Positions 46,627-54,392 of a stretch of 64,000 nucleotides of DNA are shown here, piece by piece; the stretch's first letter is position 1; each line of letters opens with the position of its first letter. Below the pieces are notes generated by a model. That model made no database searches, was not told the origin of the DNA, and was given only the letters and a program-made list of their open reading frames with translations. The DNA comes from Paenibacillus sp. Soil750 (GTDB lineage: Bacteria > Bacillota > Bacilli > Paenibacillales > NBRC-103111), in the NCBI RefSeq assembly GCF_001428045.1, contig NZ_LMSD01000007.1, positions 62,001 through 126,000 of the forward strand. The letters run 5' to 3'. A program made the translations under genes and the position numbers.

Positions 46627-47379
46627 ATGAGTTTGCAAATTCAAATGTTGGGAACCGGCAGTGCCTTTTCCAAATTGTATTACAATACAAGTGCATTAAT
46701 TCGATCTTCCGATGCCACTATTCTTATTGATTGTGGACCCACAGTCCCTAAATCACTTAGCGAGATTGCTTTAGAGCTCGATCAAATTGATGGTATTCTC
46801 ATTTCACATATTCATGCTGACCATATAGGCGGCCTTGAAGAAATGGCTTTTCGATTATTCTATCAATATAACCGAAAACGCGTGCAGCTTTATGTTACAG
46901 AGGCATTAGCTGAAGTTCTTTGGGAGAATAGTTTGAAAGGCGGACTCTATAATCCAGAGGATGGTTTCCATCAGCTTCAAGACTATTTCGAACTGGTTTT
47001 TCTACAGGAAAGAGTACCTTATCCAATATCACCAAAGCTAACCATTGAAATCGTCCCAACCTTGCACATTGCCCAAAAACTTAACTATTCGATCTTTATT
47101 AATCACCGGACATTCTATAGTGCTGATTTGCAATTTAATAAAGACTTTCTCCTCAACGAAGTTATCCATATAAGAAATTGTCACACCATTTTTCACGATT
47201 GTCAATTAAACGGACCTGGTTATGTACACACAACATTGGATGAACTACTTACCCTTCCAGAGGATATACAGAAACTCATATACTTGATGCATTATGACGA
47301 TCACATGTCAGAATTCATTGGTCAAACAGGTCCCATGACCTTTATCCACAAACATGAAATCATCGAGATCTCCGAGTGA
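46627..47379 (+). CDS. Metallo-beta-lactamase-fold hydrolase
   Basis: 250 residues. The metal-binding motif is SHIHADHIGG (HxHxDH), further ligands are His in IVPTLHIA, Asp in YSADLQF and His in FHDCQL, as in the RNase Z/phosphodiesterase-like branch. Substrate unknown; RNA or a cyclic nucleotide would be typical guesses. Own promoter and terminator. Confidence 0.83.
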   Translation: MSLQIQMLGTGSAFSKLYYNTSALIRSSDATILIDCGPTVPKSLSEIALELDQIDGILISHIHADHIGGLEEMAFRLFYQYNRKRVQLYVTEALAEVLWENSLKGGLYNPEDGFHQLQDYFELVFLQERVPYPISPKLTIEIVPTLHIAQKLNYSIFINHRTFYSADLQFNKDFLLNEVIHIRNCHTIFHDCQLNGPGYVHTTLDELLTLPEDIQKLIYLMHYDDHMSEFIGQTGPMTFIHKHEIIEISE

Positions 47380-47393
47380 TCTTGCTGAACGCC

Positions 47394-47428
47394 GAAGCCT
47401 TGAGAATTAATTTTCTCAAGGCTTCTTT
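47394..47428 (+). terminator. Terminator after the MBL-fold gene
   Basis: GAAGCCTTGAGAA pairs with TTCTCAAGGCTTC, followed by TTTC. Confidence 0.9.
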
Positions 47429-47545
47429 CGATAAATTCCCCCATCGTTTTTCATTTTTTTTTGAAGAACAGCAGGGATTTTATGACAAGTATAGAACATG
47501 TCACAAGAGTATGAGAACTGCGGAAATTTCCAATCGGGAGCTGAT

Positions 47546-49162
47546 ATGGTGATTATCAATGTGGTTTATTATGTGTATGTGATCTTGTATGGCCTATATA
47601 CGATTTATCTGCACGCGGTCTTGAATATCCCATTGTTTCTTCTAGCTGTTTGTCTATTTGTCTTATCTGTTCGCTTCCACTCATCACACCCGGCTATACC
47701 TTGGCTCCAACTACTCCTTATTGGTTCTCTTCACGTACTGGGACAATCTGCCTTATGCTATCCTTTATTTTTATTAACGCTTTCACATTATTCCTACAAA
47801 GAAGTAAATAAGTGGAGAGCATGGGGACTATCCGTAAGCGCCATGATCATTTATTTGTCTACGGTTAATTTCATAACGCATTCCGCATCTAGAGAATCCA
47901 TGTTTGGATTCATGAGTATCCTCGACTTTGCTGCCACCACTTGGTTAACACGAACCATCCATCTCCGCAGTGGCAAATTGGAACGTATTCGCAATGAGCG
48001 TCATTTATTAACGCAAAAAGACTCCCTTACTGGTCTCTATAATTATGAAGAATGTCATCGAAGACTTGAGCAGCAAATTAAACTTCATCAACCCCTTGTA
48101 CTATTTCTTATCGACTGTACGGATCTGAAAGCAATGAATACCTCTGGCGGATTTCAAGCAGGTAATTTCGTGCTAAAGCAAATGGCTGATCTCCTTCAGA
48201 TCCTATTCAAAGAAGCACTATTTATCTCGCGATATGGTGGCGATGAATTCGCAGTCGTCATGCCGCTCAACAAGGATTTTCTGACAACTGCCTCCTATCA
48301 GCAGAAGCTTGACTCTGAACTCCCTAAGCTTACTGGGATTCAAAATACATATGGGATTGCCATCTTTCCTCAAGACGCATTGACAAAAGATGATCTTATT
48401 TTGCACGCAGAGCATAATCTATTTATGAAGAAACGTGAATCTTGGTTAAAACGCGAAGAACAAATGCAACGCTCAGAGAAGCTGAGGGTCGTCGGTGAAC
48501 TAGCTTCTGGCATGGCTCATGAGATTCGAAATCCCTTAACAACGGTTAAAGGTTTTCTGCAATTATCAAAAGCAAGCGATTACAATATTGAAAATTGGTA
48601 CGGACTCATCATGGATGAGATTGATCGTATGAGTGATTTGACTGGTGAGTTCCTTCAATTCTCCAAGCCACACCAAACTGTCTTTCAAACCCACTCGTTG
48701 AATGAATGCGTACTCAAAGTTATTTCGCTTATTGAATCCGAAGCGACCAGCTCAGGACATGAGATACATTTTCATGAGTCAACCTATGCTGTTCATATGC
48801 TTATGGATCAAGATAAAATGATACAACTCTTGTTAAACATGATGAAAAATGCTTGTGAAGCCATGGAAGCAAACGGTTCCATCCACATGAAATTAAGCCG
48901 CGATCAGAAGAACGCGACTTTAGTCATTGCGGATAATGGTCCGGGTATACCGAGTGATCAACTCGAGAAGATTTTCCATCCCTTCTTTACAACCAAAGAA
49001 ACGGGTACAGGTTTAGGATTATCGATTTGCTATAAAATCGTACAGGATCATCATGGTACATTAGAAGTAGAGAGTGAGCTCGGTATAGGGACACGATTTA
49101 TTCTGACGTTCCCACTTGCCGTGAACATGACTTCTGGGAATGACAATTCAGCTGTAAGTTAA
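47546..49162 (+). CDS. Membrane GGDEF domain fused to a sporulation-type histidine kinase
   Basis: 538 residues from ATG 47546 (GGGAG five bases upstream; the in-frame ATG at 47498 has no site). About five or six membrane helices fill residues 1-140. Next is a GGDEF domain: DSLTGLYNYEE, LIDCTDLKAMN and RYGGDEF (231-235), with no RxxD inhibitory site and several changes around the substrate loop (GGFQAGN for GHxxGD). Then a HisKA domain with His325 in HEIRNPLTTVKGF and an HATPase with NACEAME, DNGPGIP and GTGLGLSI, resembling KinB/KinD-type sporulation kinases. No response regulator lies beside it. Its end overlaps the convergent GNAT gene by four bases. Confidence 0.88.
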   Translation: MVIINVVYYVYVILYGLYTIYLHAVLNIPLFLLAVCLFVLSVRFHSSHPAIPWLQLLLIGSLHVLGQSALCYPLFLLTLSHYSYKEVNKWRAWGLSVSAMIIYLSTVNFITHSASRESMFGFMSILDFAATTWLTRTIHLRSGKLERIRNERHLLTQKDSLTGLYNYEECHRRLEQQIKLHQPLVLFLIDCTDLKAMNTSGGFQAGNFVLKQMADLLQILFKEALFISRYGGDEFAVVMPLNKDFLTTASYQQKLDSELPKLTGIQNTYGIAIFPQDALTKDDLILHAEHNLFMKKRESWLKREEQMQRSEKLRVVGELASGMAHEIRNPLTTVKGFLQLSKASDYNIENWYGLIMDEIDRMSDLTGEFLQFSKPHQTVFQTHSLNECVLKVISLIESEATSSGHEIHFHESTYAVHMLMDQDKMIQLLLNMMKNACEAMEANGSIHMKLSRDQKNATLVIADNGPGIPSDQLEKIFHPFFTTKETGTGLGLSICYKIVQDHHGTLEVESELGIGTRFILTFPLAVNMTSGNDNSAVS

Positions 49163-49596
49163 AGAGTTTTCTTCATTCTGACATGAAGAATTCCGGCATC
49201 ATAGAAAGGCTCATCTGAGATCACCGTGTAGCCTAACTGACTGTAGAAACCTTCTGCTTGACATTGCGCATCTAGAATCGCATATTTGCAACCAAGCTCA
49301 AGAGCCTGTTGCTCCATAGCATGTATGAGTTGTTTCCCAAGCGATCTTCCTCTATAATCTTTCAAGACAGCGACACGTTGTAATTTGGCTGTTGCTTCTT
49401 GGTATTCATACCATCTGGAAGTCGCAATCGGAGTCTCACCATCCATGATGAGCAAATGATGGCAGGCTTCAGGGGACTCGTCCTTTTCATCCATCTCCAG
49501 ATGTGCGGGGACTTGCTGTTCATCAACAAACACATTAAATCGCACAGCAAAACATGCTTTCAATTGATCCATTGTTGTAACTCGAATAGTTTCCAT
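49159..49596 (-). CDS. GNAT acetyltransferase
   Basis: 145 residues from ATG 49596 (GAGGAAGAAG upstream; the longer frame runs into the neighbouring gene). N terminus FAVRFNVFVDEQQVP and acetyl-CoA loop VLKDYRGRSLGKQLI are typical of the YjcF/ElaA-like branch. Substrate unknown. Convergent with and overlapping the kinase gene end. Confidence 0.88.
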   Translation of the reverse strand: METIRVTTMDQLKACFAVRFNVFVDEQQVPAHLEMDEKDESPEACHHLLIMDGETPIATSRWYEYQEATAKLQRVAVLKDYRGRSLGKQLIHAMEQQALELGCKYAILDAQCQAEGFYSQLGYTVISDEPFYDAGILHVRMKKTL

Positions 49597-49678
49597 GTGG
49601 GCTTCTTCCTCTCTAAGATCGTTTCTTGATCTTATCCCATTCCCGAAATGTTGTCCACATGTACCATGTTCAGAGCTT

Positions 49679-50137
49679 TTACTTTTTTTCCAATAAGTAG
49701 CTGCAAGCACCAATCGCAAACCCTAATAGGGCACCAACTGCAACTTCCCGTGGCAAATGACCTAATCTCTCCTTTAGAGCTTTCCGTCTTCTGGCGTGAT
49801 AGATCCCCGGGTGCTGCTGAGCAATCCGCTCCACCTGTTCGTCTAAATCGTTCACTTCTACCGCGATCTCGCCAGCGGATCTACGAATGCCCATCGCATC
49901 ATACATGACGACAGCGCCGAATACGGAGCTCACCGCGAAATCAACAGCTGAAAAGCCTCTTTTCATCCCTATGTAGGTAGCAAGTGCCGTAACGCCTGAA
50001 GAATGCGAACTCGGCATACCACCTGTTTGAACCAATTGTGACCAATCCCATTTTTTGCTGAACATATACGTTAAAGGTAATTTGATGGCTTGTGCGGCAC
50101 CAATACCGATCACAGCTGTAGTCAATGCTCGATTCAT
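49679..50137 (-). CDS. YuiD family protein (DUF212, PAP2-like)
   Basis: 152 residues from ATG 50137 (GAGGTGA eight bases upstream; ATG 50143 is too close). Membrane protein with GGMPSSHSSGV, the phosphatase-like motif of the divergent PAP2/DUF212 family, and MYDAMGIRRSAGE. Possibly acts on a lipid phosphate; the family function is not proven. Confidence 0.9.
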   Translation of the reverse strand: MNRALTTAVIGIGAAQAIKLPLTYMFSKKWDWSQLVQTGGMPSSHSSGVTALATYIGMKRGFSAVDFAVSSVFGAVVMYDAMGIRRSAGEIAVEVNDLDEQVERIAQQHPGIYHARRRKALKERLGHLPREVAVGALLGFAIGACSYLLEKK

Positions 50138-50193
50138 TTCCATTCACCTCACTACTAGCATCCATCACAGGTTTAGATTCTATTCGCAAAGTT

Positions 50194-50202
50194 TGCTATA
50201 CT
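50194..50202 (+). promoter_or_regulatory. Extended -10 of the CBS gene
   Basis: TG-C-TATACT, 34 bases before the ATG. Confidence 0.5.
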
Positions 50203-50236
50203 AGACACATTGATTCTTTTGTAAGGAGTGTGACTG

Positions 50237-50662
50237 ATGAATATCGCTTTTTTCCTGTTACCTAAATCCGAAGTCATTACCGCGACTCCACAAGCAACCC
50301 TTCGTCAAACGTTGGAGCGCATGGAGTATCATCGATATACCGCAGTTCCGATCCTTTCCGATGATGGACATTATGTAGGAACCGTTACGGAAGGAGATTT
50401 ACTTTGGTTTCTCAAAAATTCAGCGCATATCGGCTTTGAGAATGCTCATCGCCATGTTCTTGAAGAGGTTCCTTTACGTGTTAAAAATAAACCCGTTCAT
50501 ATTCATGCTGAGATGGTTGACCTGATTGATTTGGCAAAAGCACAAAACTTCGTACCTGTCGTCGATGATTCCGACAAATTCATCGGGATTGTCAGACGTA
50601 GCGAAATTATAGAGTATTGCGCCAAACAAATGAATTTACTAGCCAATGCTGTACAGTCCTAA
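50237..50662 (+). CDS. Two-CBS-domain protein
   Basis: 141 residues made of two CBS motifs: the first reads YTAVPILSDDGHYVGTVTEGDLL and the second FVPVVDDSDKFIGIVRRSEII. Size and layout recall the c-di-AMP-binding DarB/YkuL group, but it lacks the ACT domain of AcuB, so it is not the missing AcuB. Likely senses an adenine nucleotide; partner unknown. AAGGAGTG precedes the ATG. Confidence 0.85.
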   Translation: MNIAFFLLPKSEVITATPQATLRQTLERMEYHRYTAVPILSDDGHYVGTVTEGDLLWFLKNSAHIGFENAHRHVLEEVPLRVKNKPVHIHAEMVDLIDLAKAQNFVPVVDDSDKFIGIVRRSEIIEYCAKQMNLLANAVQS

Positions 50663-50686
50663 TTATTTTAATTATTAATTTATAGG

Positions 50687-50726
50687 CAAAGTAAAAAGGC
50701 TGAGAAAACTCAGCCTTTTTACTTTG
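50687..50726. terminator. Bidirectional terminator
   Basis: CAAAGTAAAAAGGCTGAG pairs perfectly with CTCAGCCTTTTTACTTTG (18 bp, AAAA loop) between convergent genes. Confidence 0.95.
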
Positions 50727-50745
50727 TTTTTTACATAGGATACTG

Positions 50746-51294
50746 TTACTGTACTTGACCATTGGAGGAAGCTTTAGACGAGACAAACTCGCTCGCCCAG
50801 TCAACCATCCCGTTCATTAATGTCAAAATGAGATTCACCGCATCCTTTTCCGTTAGCGAGCCATTCGATTGACTGCTAACGTACTGGGACGTCTTTTGTT
50901 CCAGTTTCACGACTAAATCTTTAATTTTCAAAAGTTCATTCGCCAAATCAGTTACTTGCTGATTATTCGAATTACCTTGGTCTGATTTCATATTTTGACC
51001 TTGATTTTGTCCTTGGTTCTGATTCTGACCTTGATTCTGATTCTGACCCTGCGATTGGCCCTGTGCTTGTGATTGACCTTGATCTTGGCCTTGACTTTGG
51101 GACATATCTTGCGTCGAGTCGTTTGACGCGGCGGTATCATTTCTAGAGGAAGCTTGCTGCTGCCCCTGGCTGTCTTGTGAGCCTTGAGCACTTGAGATCA
51201 ACATTTTTTTGACTTGCTCTAATTCAATGAGTACCATATCATTTTGTTTGGTTAATTCATCCATTTGCAGCTTGAGATCCTGTGTTTTGATCAT
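50746..51294 (-). CDS. Gln/Asn/Gly/Ser-rich low-complexity protein
   Basis: 182 residues in three parts: an N-terminal coiled coil (about 1-35), a central 75-residue low-complexity tract built on GQ, SQ and NQ repeats, and a C-terminal helical part with LANELLKIKDLVVKLEQ. No signal peptide. Codons CAG/CAA and GGN alternate, giving a short-period DNA repeat. Family not recognised; a spore-coat or surface structural role is possible. Confidence 0.75.
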   Translation of the reverse strand: MIKTQDLKLQMDELTKQNDMVLIELEQVKKMLISSAQGSQDSQGQQQASSRNDTAASNDSTQDMSQSQGQDQGQSQAQGQSQGQNQNQGQNQNQGQNQGQNMKSDQGNSNNQQVTDLANELLKIKDLVVKLEQKTSQYVSSQSNGSLTEKDAVNLILTLMNGMVDWASEFVSSKASSNGQVQ

Positions 51295-51316
51295 GTTGTC
51301 GAAACCCTTCCTTCCC

Positions 51317-51868
51317 TTATTTCACAGCACCGCAAGCAATCCGCTTACCCGAATTGCCAGATGGATCTGTTTTCAAATCATCTGCTTTCTCATGGATAAC
51401 TAAACTAGTTCCTTCCGGTTTGAACAACGAGTTGGGCTTATCCTTTTCTAAGACGACTGCTTTCGTAACACTGCTAAATCGCCCATTACCTTGTGCATCT
51501 ACAATGAGATTTGGCAAATCACCAGCATGTGCTCCCTTTGGATTAAGGAAGCCATGCTCCTTCATATGTGGATTGAAATGCGCACCTGCCGAATCAAACG
51601 TTGGCGCTTCACATATAGCCTTCTCATGAAAGTGCAGACCATGAACGCCAGGAGAAAGACCGCTTACTTGTACATCCATCTGTACACCGTCTCTAACAGC
51701 GGTTAATTGTGCAGAACCTACTGATTGGTTATTAGAACCTATGAGCGCTACACGAATCGTTTCTGGCGATGTGGTGGCCTCTGATACTGAGGTACTTCTA
51801 ACAGATTGGCACCCTGTCAATATCAGGAGACCCAAGCTGGCCGTCATCATCATTTGAACTGTTTTCAT
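51317..51868 (-). CDS. sodC: Cu/Zn superoxide dismutase lipoprotein
   Basis: 183 residues from ATG 51868 (AGGAGG upstream). Lipoprotein signal with LILTGC lipobox, so anchored on the outer face of the membrane. All metal ligands align with eukaryotic SOD1: GLHFHE (two Cu His), GAHFNP (bridging His), KEHG and AHAGD (Zn His, Asp), VIHEKADD (Cu His), plus the catalytic Arg in KRIACG and both cysteines. Detoxifies superoxide outside the cell. Confidence 0.92.
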   Translation of the reverse strand: MKTVQMMMTASLGLLILTGCQSVRSTSVSEATTSPETIRVALIGSNNQSVGSAQLTAVRDGVQMDVQVSGLSPGVHGLHFHEKAICEAPTFDSAGAHFNPHMKEHGFLNPKGAHAGDLPNLIVDAQGNGRFSSVTKAVVLEKDKPNSLFKPEGTSLVIHEKADDLKTDPSGNSGKRIACGAVK

Positions 51869-51980
51869 ATTGTACAATCCTCCTGTAAAACCACACATTG
51901 GTATATTCTACCCTTAGGATGCACAACTGCCCTTCACGATAACCACATAACAACTAACAAATTTTCTAAATCATCCTTTG

Positions 51981-52017
51981 AAAAAACAAAAAAACCTGCA
52001 ATCTTTCGATTACAGGC
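51981..52017 (-). terminator. Terminator after the 108-residue gene
   Basis: GCCTGTAATC-GAAA-GATTGCAGGT followed by TTTTTTT on the minus strand. Confidence 0.9.
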
Positions 52018-52046
52018 TTCCTCTTCCATGTTCATTGTAGCCGAGA

Positions 52047-52373
52047 CTATAAAATAGTCATGAGCTTTGCGATGATTTGTAGGTTTTCTAATTTTCGTTT
52101 GTAAAAGTGAAATTCCACCTTCGTATGCTCAACCGCGTCTTCCATCTGTAGAACCTGTTTTTGCAACTCTTTCGTGTAGGGCCATAATTCCGCCTGCCGC
52201 TGCAGCTCATTCTTTCCTGTTACAAGCCCTTCACCAATCACTTCATACTCCTTCGTAAGAAGCATATGCTTTGCCCAATTCAATTCAGATACGGCATCGA
52301 CATAAATGGCTTCCGCTTGTTTCAATAATTCCGGTACAAGTTGTAGCTCTAAAATAACATCCGACCGATTCAT
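52047..52373 (-). CDS. Small helical protein of unknown function
   Basis: 108 residues, almost all amphipathic helix or coiled coil, rich in Glu, Leu and Lys (VPELLKQAEAIYVDAVSEL; MEDAVEHTKVEFHFYKRKL). No signal peptide. AGGAGGAATCCG lies before the ATG, itself preceded by a small hairpin (TGAGTTT..AAACTCA) at about 52391-52410. Family not recognised. Confidence 0.65.
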   Translation of the reverse strand: MNRSDVILELQLVPELLKQAEAIYVDAVSELNWAKHMLLTKEYEVIGEGLVTGKNELQRQAELWPYTKELQKQVLQMEDAVEHTKVEFHFYKRKLENLQIIAKLMTIL

Positions 52374-52601
52374 TCGGATTCCTCCTATGAGTTTTCATAG
52401 AAACTCAGCATAGTAAAACATCAAATATTGTTGCTTAGCCTCATTTATATTCATAGTAAAACAAAACATGCACACAAGCTGAAATCCGCAAAAATAGCGG
52501 CTTTTATCCTCGTGTTCGACTTATTTCGCAAGACAATTCCGCTATAGAATGACAAAACTATTAAGTCTACATTAAATCTGATAGATTCACTTCCAACCTA
52601 C

Positions 52602-52629
52602 TTGTATAACCTATTAGAAGTGCTACAAT
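52602..52629 (+). promoter_or_regulatory. Promoter of the Glu-rich small protein
   Basis: TTGTAT, a 16-base spacer and TACAAT with extended TG-C. The rest of 52374-52601 shows no gene or clear signal. Confidence 0.6.
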
Positions 52630-52660
52630 GTTACTATACGTATCAGAGGAGGTGACAAAC

Positions 52661-52819
52661 ATGAGCCAAGAAGAAGAAGTAGTTCAACAAAATGAGCAAG
52701 AAGAAATCTCTGCTGAATCCACTGAAGAAGTGGTGAGTCAAGAGGCTGAAGAAGAAATCGCTGAAGCGATTGAAGAAGCAGCTGCTGCAGAGGAAGAAGC
52801 AGAACAATCCGAAGAATAA
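52661..52819 (+). CDS. 52-residue glutamate-rich protein
   Basis: GAGGAGGTGA precedes ATG 52661, and a terminator follows, so this is a real unit. The peptide has Glu as nearly half of its residues (EEEVVQQNEQEEISAES and AEEEIAEAIEEAAAAEEE) and no basic residue. It is probably a disordered or single-helix acidic protein. No family recognised. Confidence 0.75.
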   Translation: MSQEEEVVQQNEQEEISAESTEEVVSQEAEEEIAEAIEEAAAAEEEAEQSEE

Positions 52820-52848
52820 TGTAACCGTTATCATACATGATCAAATAT

Positions 52849-52879
52849 CCCCCTCAACTTCACAGTTGGGGGTTTATTG
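52849..52879 (+). terminator. Terminator after the Glu-rich gene
   Basis: CCCCCTCAACT pairs with AGTTGGGGG, followed by TTTATT. Confidence 0.8.
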
Positions 52880-52977
52880 ATTTTACATACTAATAAAAAA
52901 TTTTTTTGAATTCAGCGAATAAATATTCTGAACATTCAAATAATACTGGTGTACCAATAAAAAGGAGATGATTTTGA

Positions 52978-53190
52978 ATGGCTAACAGATCAAACACTTT
53001 AGTCGTACAAGAAGCAAAGGCAGCACTTGATCAAATGAAGTATGAAGTCGCTCAGGAAATTGGTGTCCCTCTCTCCCCATCTGGTTACAACGGTAATTTG
53101 GCAACACGTGATGCTGGCTCAATCGGTGGCAACATCACAAAAAGATTAGTGCAAATGGCTGAACAATCTTTAGGCGGCTACAAACGCTAA
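52978..53190 (+). CDS. Alpha/beta-type small acid-soluble spore protein
   Basis: 70 residues. Binds and protects spore DNA and is degraded by the Gpr protease at germination. Conserved blocks are ALDQMKYEVAQEIGV (Gpr cleavage region), LATRDAGSIGGNITKRLV and MAEQSLGG. AAAAGGAGATG precedes the ATG. GAATA at 52917 and AATACT near 52942 may be parts of a sigma-G promoter, though the spacing is not ideal. Confidence 0.96.
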   Translation: MANRSNTLVVQEAKAALDQMKYEVAQEIGVPLSPSGYNGNLATRDAGSIGGNITKRLVQMAEQSLGGYKR

Positions 53191-53214
53191 TCCTTTGATG
53201 TAGGAGCAAGCTCA

Positions 53215-53265
53215 AAAAAGACTGAATCACTCGATCCTCCTTAGAGTGACCTTCAGTCTTTTTTC
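53215..53265. terminator. Terminator after the SASP gene
   Basis: AAAAAGACTGAA pairs with TTCAGTCTTTTT, with an inner CACTC/GAGTG stem. Confidence 0.9.
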
Positions 53266-53391
53266 TATTTCCTTCAAATTCCTCCGATTTCCCTTGAATT
53301 TCCTCACCAGTTTACCCTAACATCTATAATTAATCCCCTGGTTCTAGTATGATTACCTTGCTCGGATACCCGAAAAAGGAGTGTTGAAACC

Positions 53392-53682
53392 ATGACCACG
53401 CAATACGAAATTTTCCGCGATCCTTTCCGCATGTTAATTTTACTGGCCACATTAGTGAGTGAAAAACAAAACGAACCAGCACTGCAATTTGACAAAGTAC
53501 CTTTTTTCGAAAATGATACCTTTCTTATTCAGCATGAGAAGTTTGTGTACAAGAAAAATCTTACAGAAATCACTTGGTTTCAATTTTTAGGAAGAGACAT
53601 CGCTTGCAGTAAAGACCTCACACGTGAAGAGTATAATAAAATGTTCGTTGATTGCCTTGCGTCCTTATACCACATTGCATAA
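53392..53682 (+). CDS. Small protein of unknown function
   Basis: 96 residues. AAAGGAG precedes the ATG. N-terminal hydrophobic helix (FRMLILLATLVSE), then a mixed charged region with many aromatics. No family recognised. Convergent with the next small gene. Confidence 0.65.
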   Translation: MTTQYEIFRDPFRMLILLATLVSEKQNEPALQFDKVPFFENDTFLIQHEKFVYKKNLTEITWFQFLGRDIACSKDLTREEYNKMFVDCLASLYHIA

Positions 53683-53717
53683 AAAAGAAGGAGTAGATCA
53701 CTTCGATCTGCTCCTTC
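53681..53717 (-). terminator. Terminator after the 64-residue minus-strand gene
   Basis: GAAGGAGCAGATC pairs with GATCTACTCCTTC, followed by TTTTTT on the minus strand. It overlaps the stop codon of the convergent gene. Confidence 0.85.
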
Positions 53718-53727
53718 GGTTATTACA

Positions 53728-53922
53728 TTACTTCTTCTTCACTTCTTCTACAAAAACGTCACTTGCGTCACGTGTGCTCCCGAGCTCAAGAATCGTATAT
53801 TTCTTCTCACCGATCATGATCACATCTTCCACTTCAGGTAGCGGATCGCCTAGGTACACCGTACCTAAATACATATTACTGCTCTTCAAACGTAAATTCC
53901 AACGATGTTGTTGTTTCGTCAT
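53728..53922 (-). CDS. 64-residue protein of unknown function
   Basis: Starts at ATG 53922 with GGGAGGATTAGCT upstream. Beta-rich small domain (RLKSSNMYLGTVYLGDPLP, VIMIGEKKYTILELGS) with a basic C terminus. No family recognised. Confidence 0.65.
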   Translation of the reverse strand: MTKQQHRWNLRLKSSNMYLGTVYLGDPLPEVEDVIMIGEKKYTILELGSTRDASDVFVEEVKKK

Positions 53923-54126
53923 AGCTAATCCTCCCAAACTCTAATGTTCTCAAGTTACCATAAATTCACGCAAGATGAAAGCTATATGAAGAAACAGCGT
54001 TCAAATAGGGAACATTACTTCACTATATTGACCATCTCCAATATTCCGCGGTCCAAAAAGAGACGAAAACCTTATTCTATCCTGCATAAGTTGATCTTTT
54101 GGAGCAGAAGTAACACACCCCAACAA

Positions 54127-54155
54127 TTGACAATCTCTCGAGTATTTGGTATATT
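54127..54155 (+). promoter_or_regulatory. Promoter of tRNA-Val
   Basis: Perfect TTGACA, a 17-base spacer and TATATT, 20 bases before the tRNA. Confidence 0.85.
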
Positions 54156-54174
54156 ACTACATGTATAAATAAAC

Positions 54175-54247
54175 GACTTGTTAGCTCAGCTGGGAGAGCA
54201 CTATCTTGACAGGGTAGGGGTCAGTGGTTCGAGCCCACTACAGGTCA
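54175..54247 (+). tRNA. tRNA-Val (anticodon GAC)
   Basis: All four arms fold: acceptor GACTTGT/ACAGGTC, D arm GCTC/GAGC, anticodon stem CTATC/GGTAG with loop TTGACAG, and T arm AGTGG/CCACT with TTCGAGC. The anticodon GAC (54208-54210) reads GUC and GUU valine codons. 73 bases with the discriminator A; CCA is not encoded. The gene stands alone with its own promoter and terminator. Confidence 0.93.
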
Positions 54248-54252
54248 TACAC

Positions 54253-54296
54253 AAAAGAAAACCCGCGAAGCCTAGTGCTTCGCGGGTTTTCTTTTT
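54253..54296 (+). terminator. Terminator after tRNA-Val
   Basis: AAAAGAAAACCCGCGAAGC pairs with GCTTCGCGGGTTTTCTTTT around CTAGT. Confidence 0.95.
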
Positions 54297-54352
54297 CAAT
54301 CACGATGGTCCAACTTACTACCGCAACCTCTTCCCTTCACATCTCCCGCTAC

Positions 54353-54379
54353 ACAAAAAGAACCCCTCCCAGGGTTCTT
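54353..54379 (-). terminator. Terminator after the chemoreceptor gene
   Basis: AAGAACCC pairs with GGGTTCTT, followed by TTTG on the minus strand. Confidence 0.8.
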
Positions 54380-54392
54380 CAGCATAAGACTT

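Noticed and set aside
50237..50662. CBS protein as the missing AcuB
   Set aside because: Only two CBS motifs and 141 residues; AcuB has an additional C-terminal ACT domain and about 214 residues, and the gene is 42 kb away.
50988..51191. Arg/Lys-rich frame inside the Gln-rich gene
   Set aside because: It is a shifted frame of the CAG/GGN repeat region with no start site.
52450..52520. CCGC...GCGG hairpin before the Glu-rich gene as an RNA gene
   Set aside because: The stem is only four perfect base pairs with no promoter assigned; insufficient to call an RNA.
53624..53944. Plus-strand open frame over the 64-residue minus-strand gene
   Set aside because: It spans a terminator and has no Shine-Dalgarno, while the minus-strand gene has a good one.
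54178..54387. Open frame covering tRNA-Val
   Set aside because: The sequence folds as a tRNA with promoter and terminator; the frame runs through the terminator.
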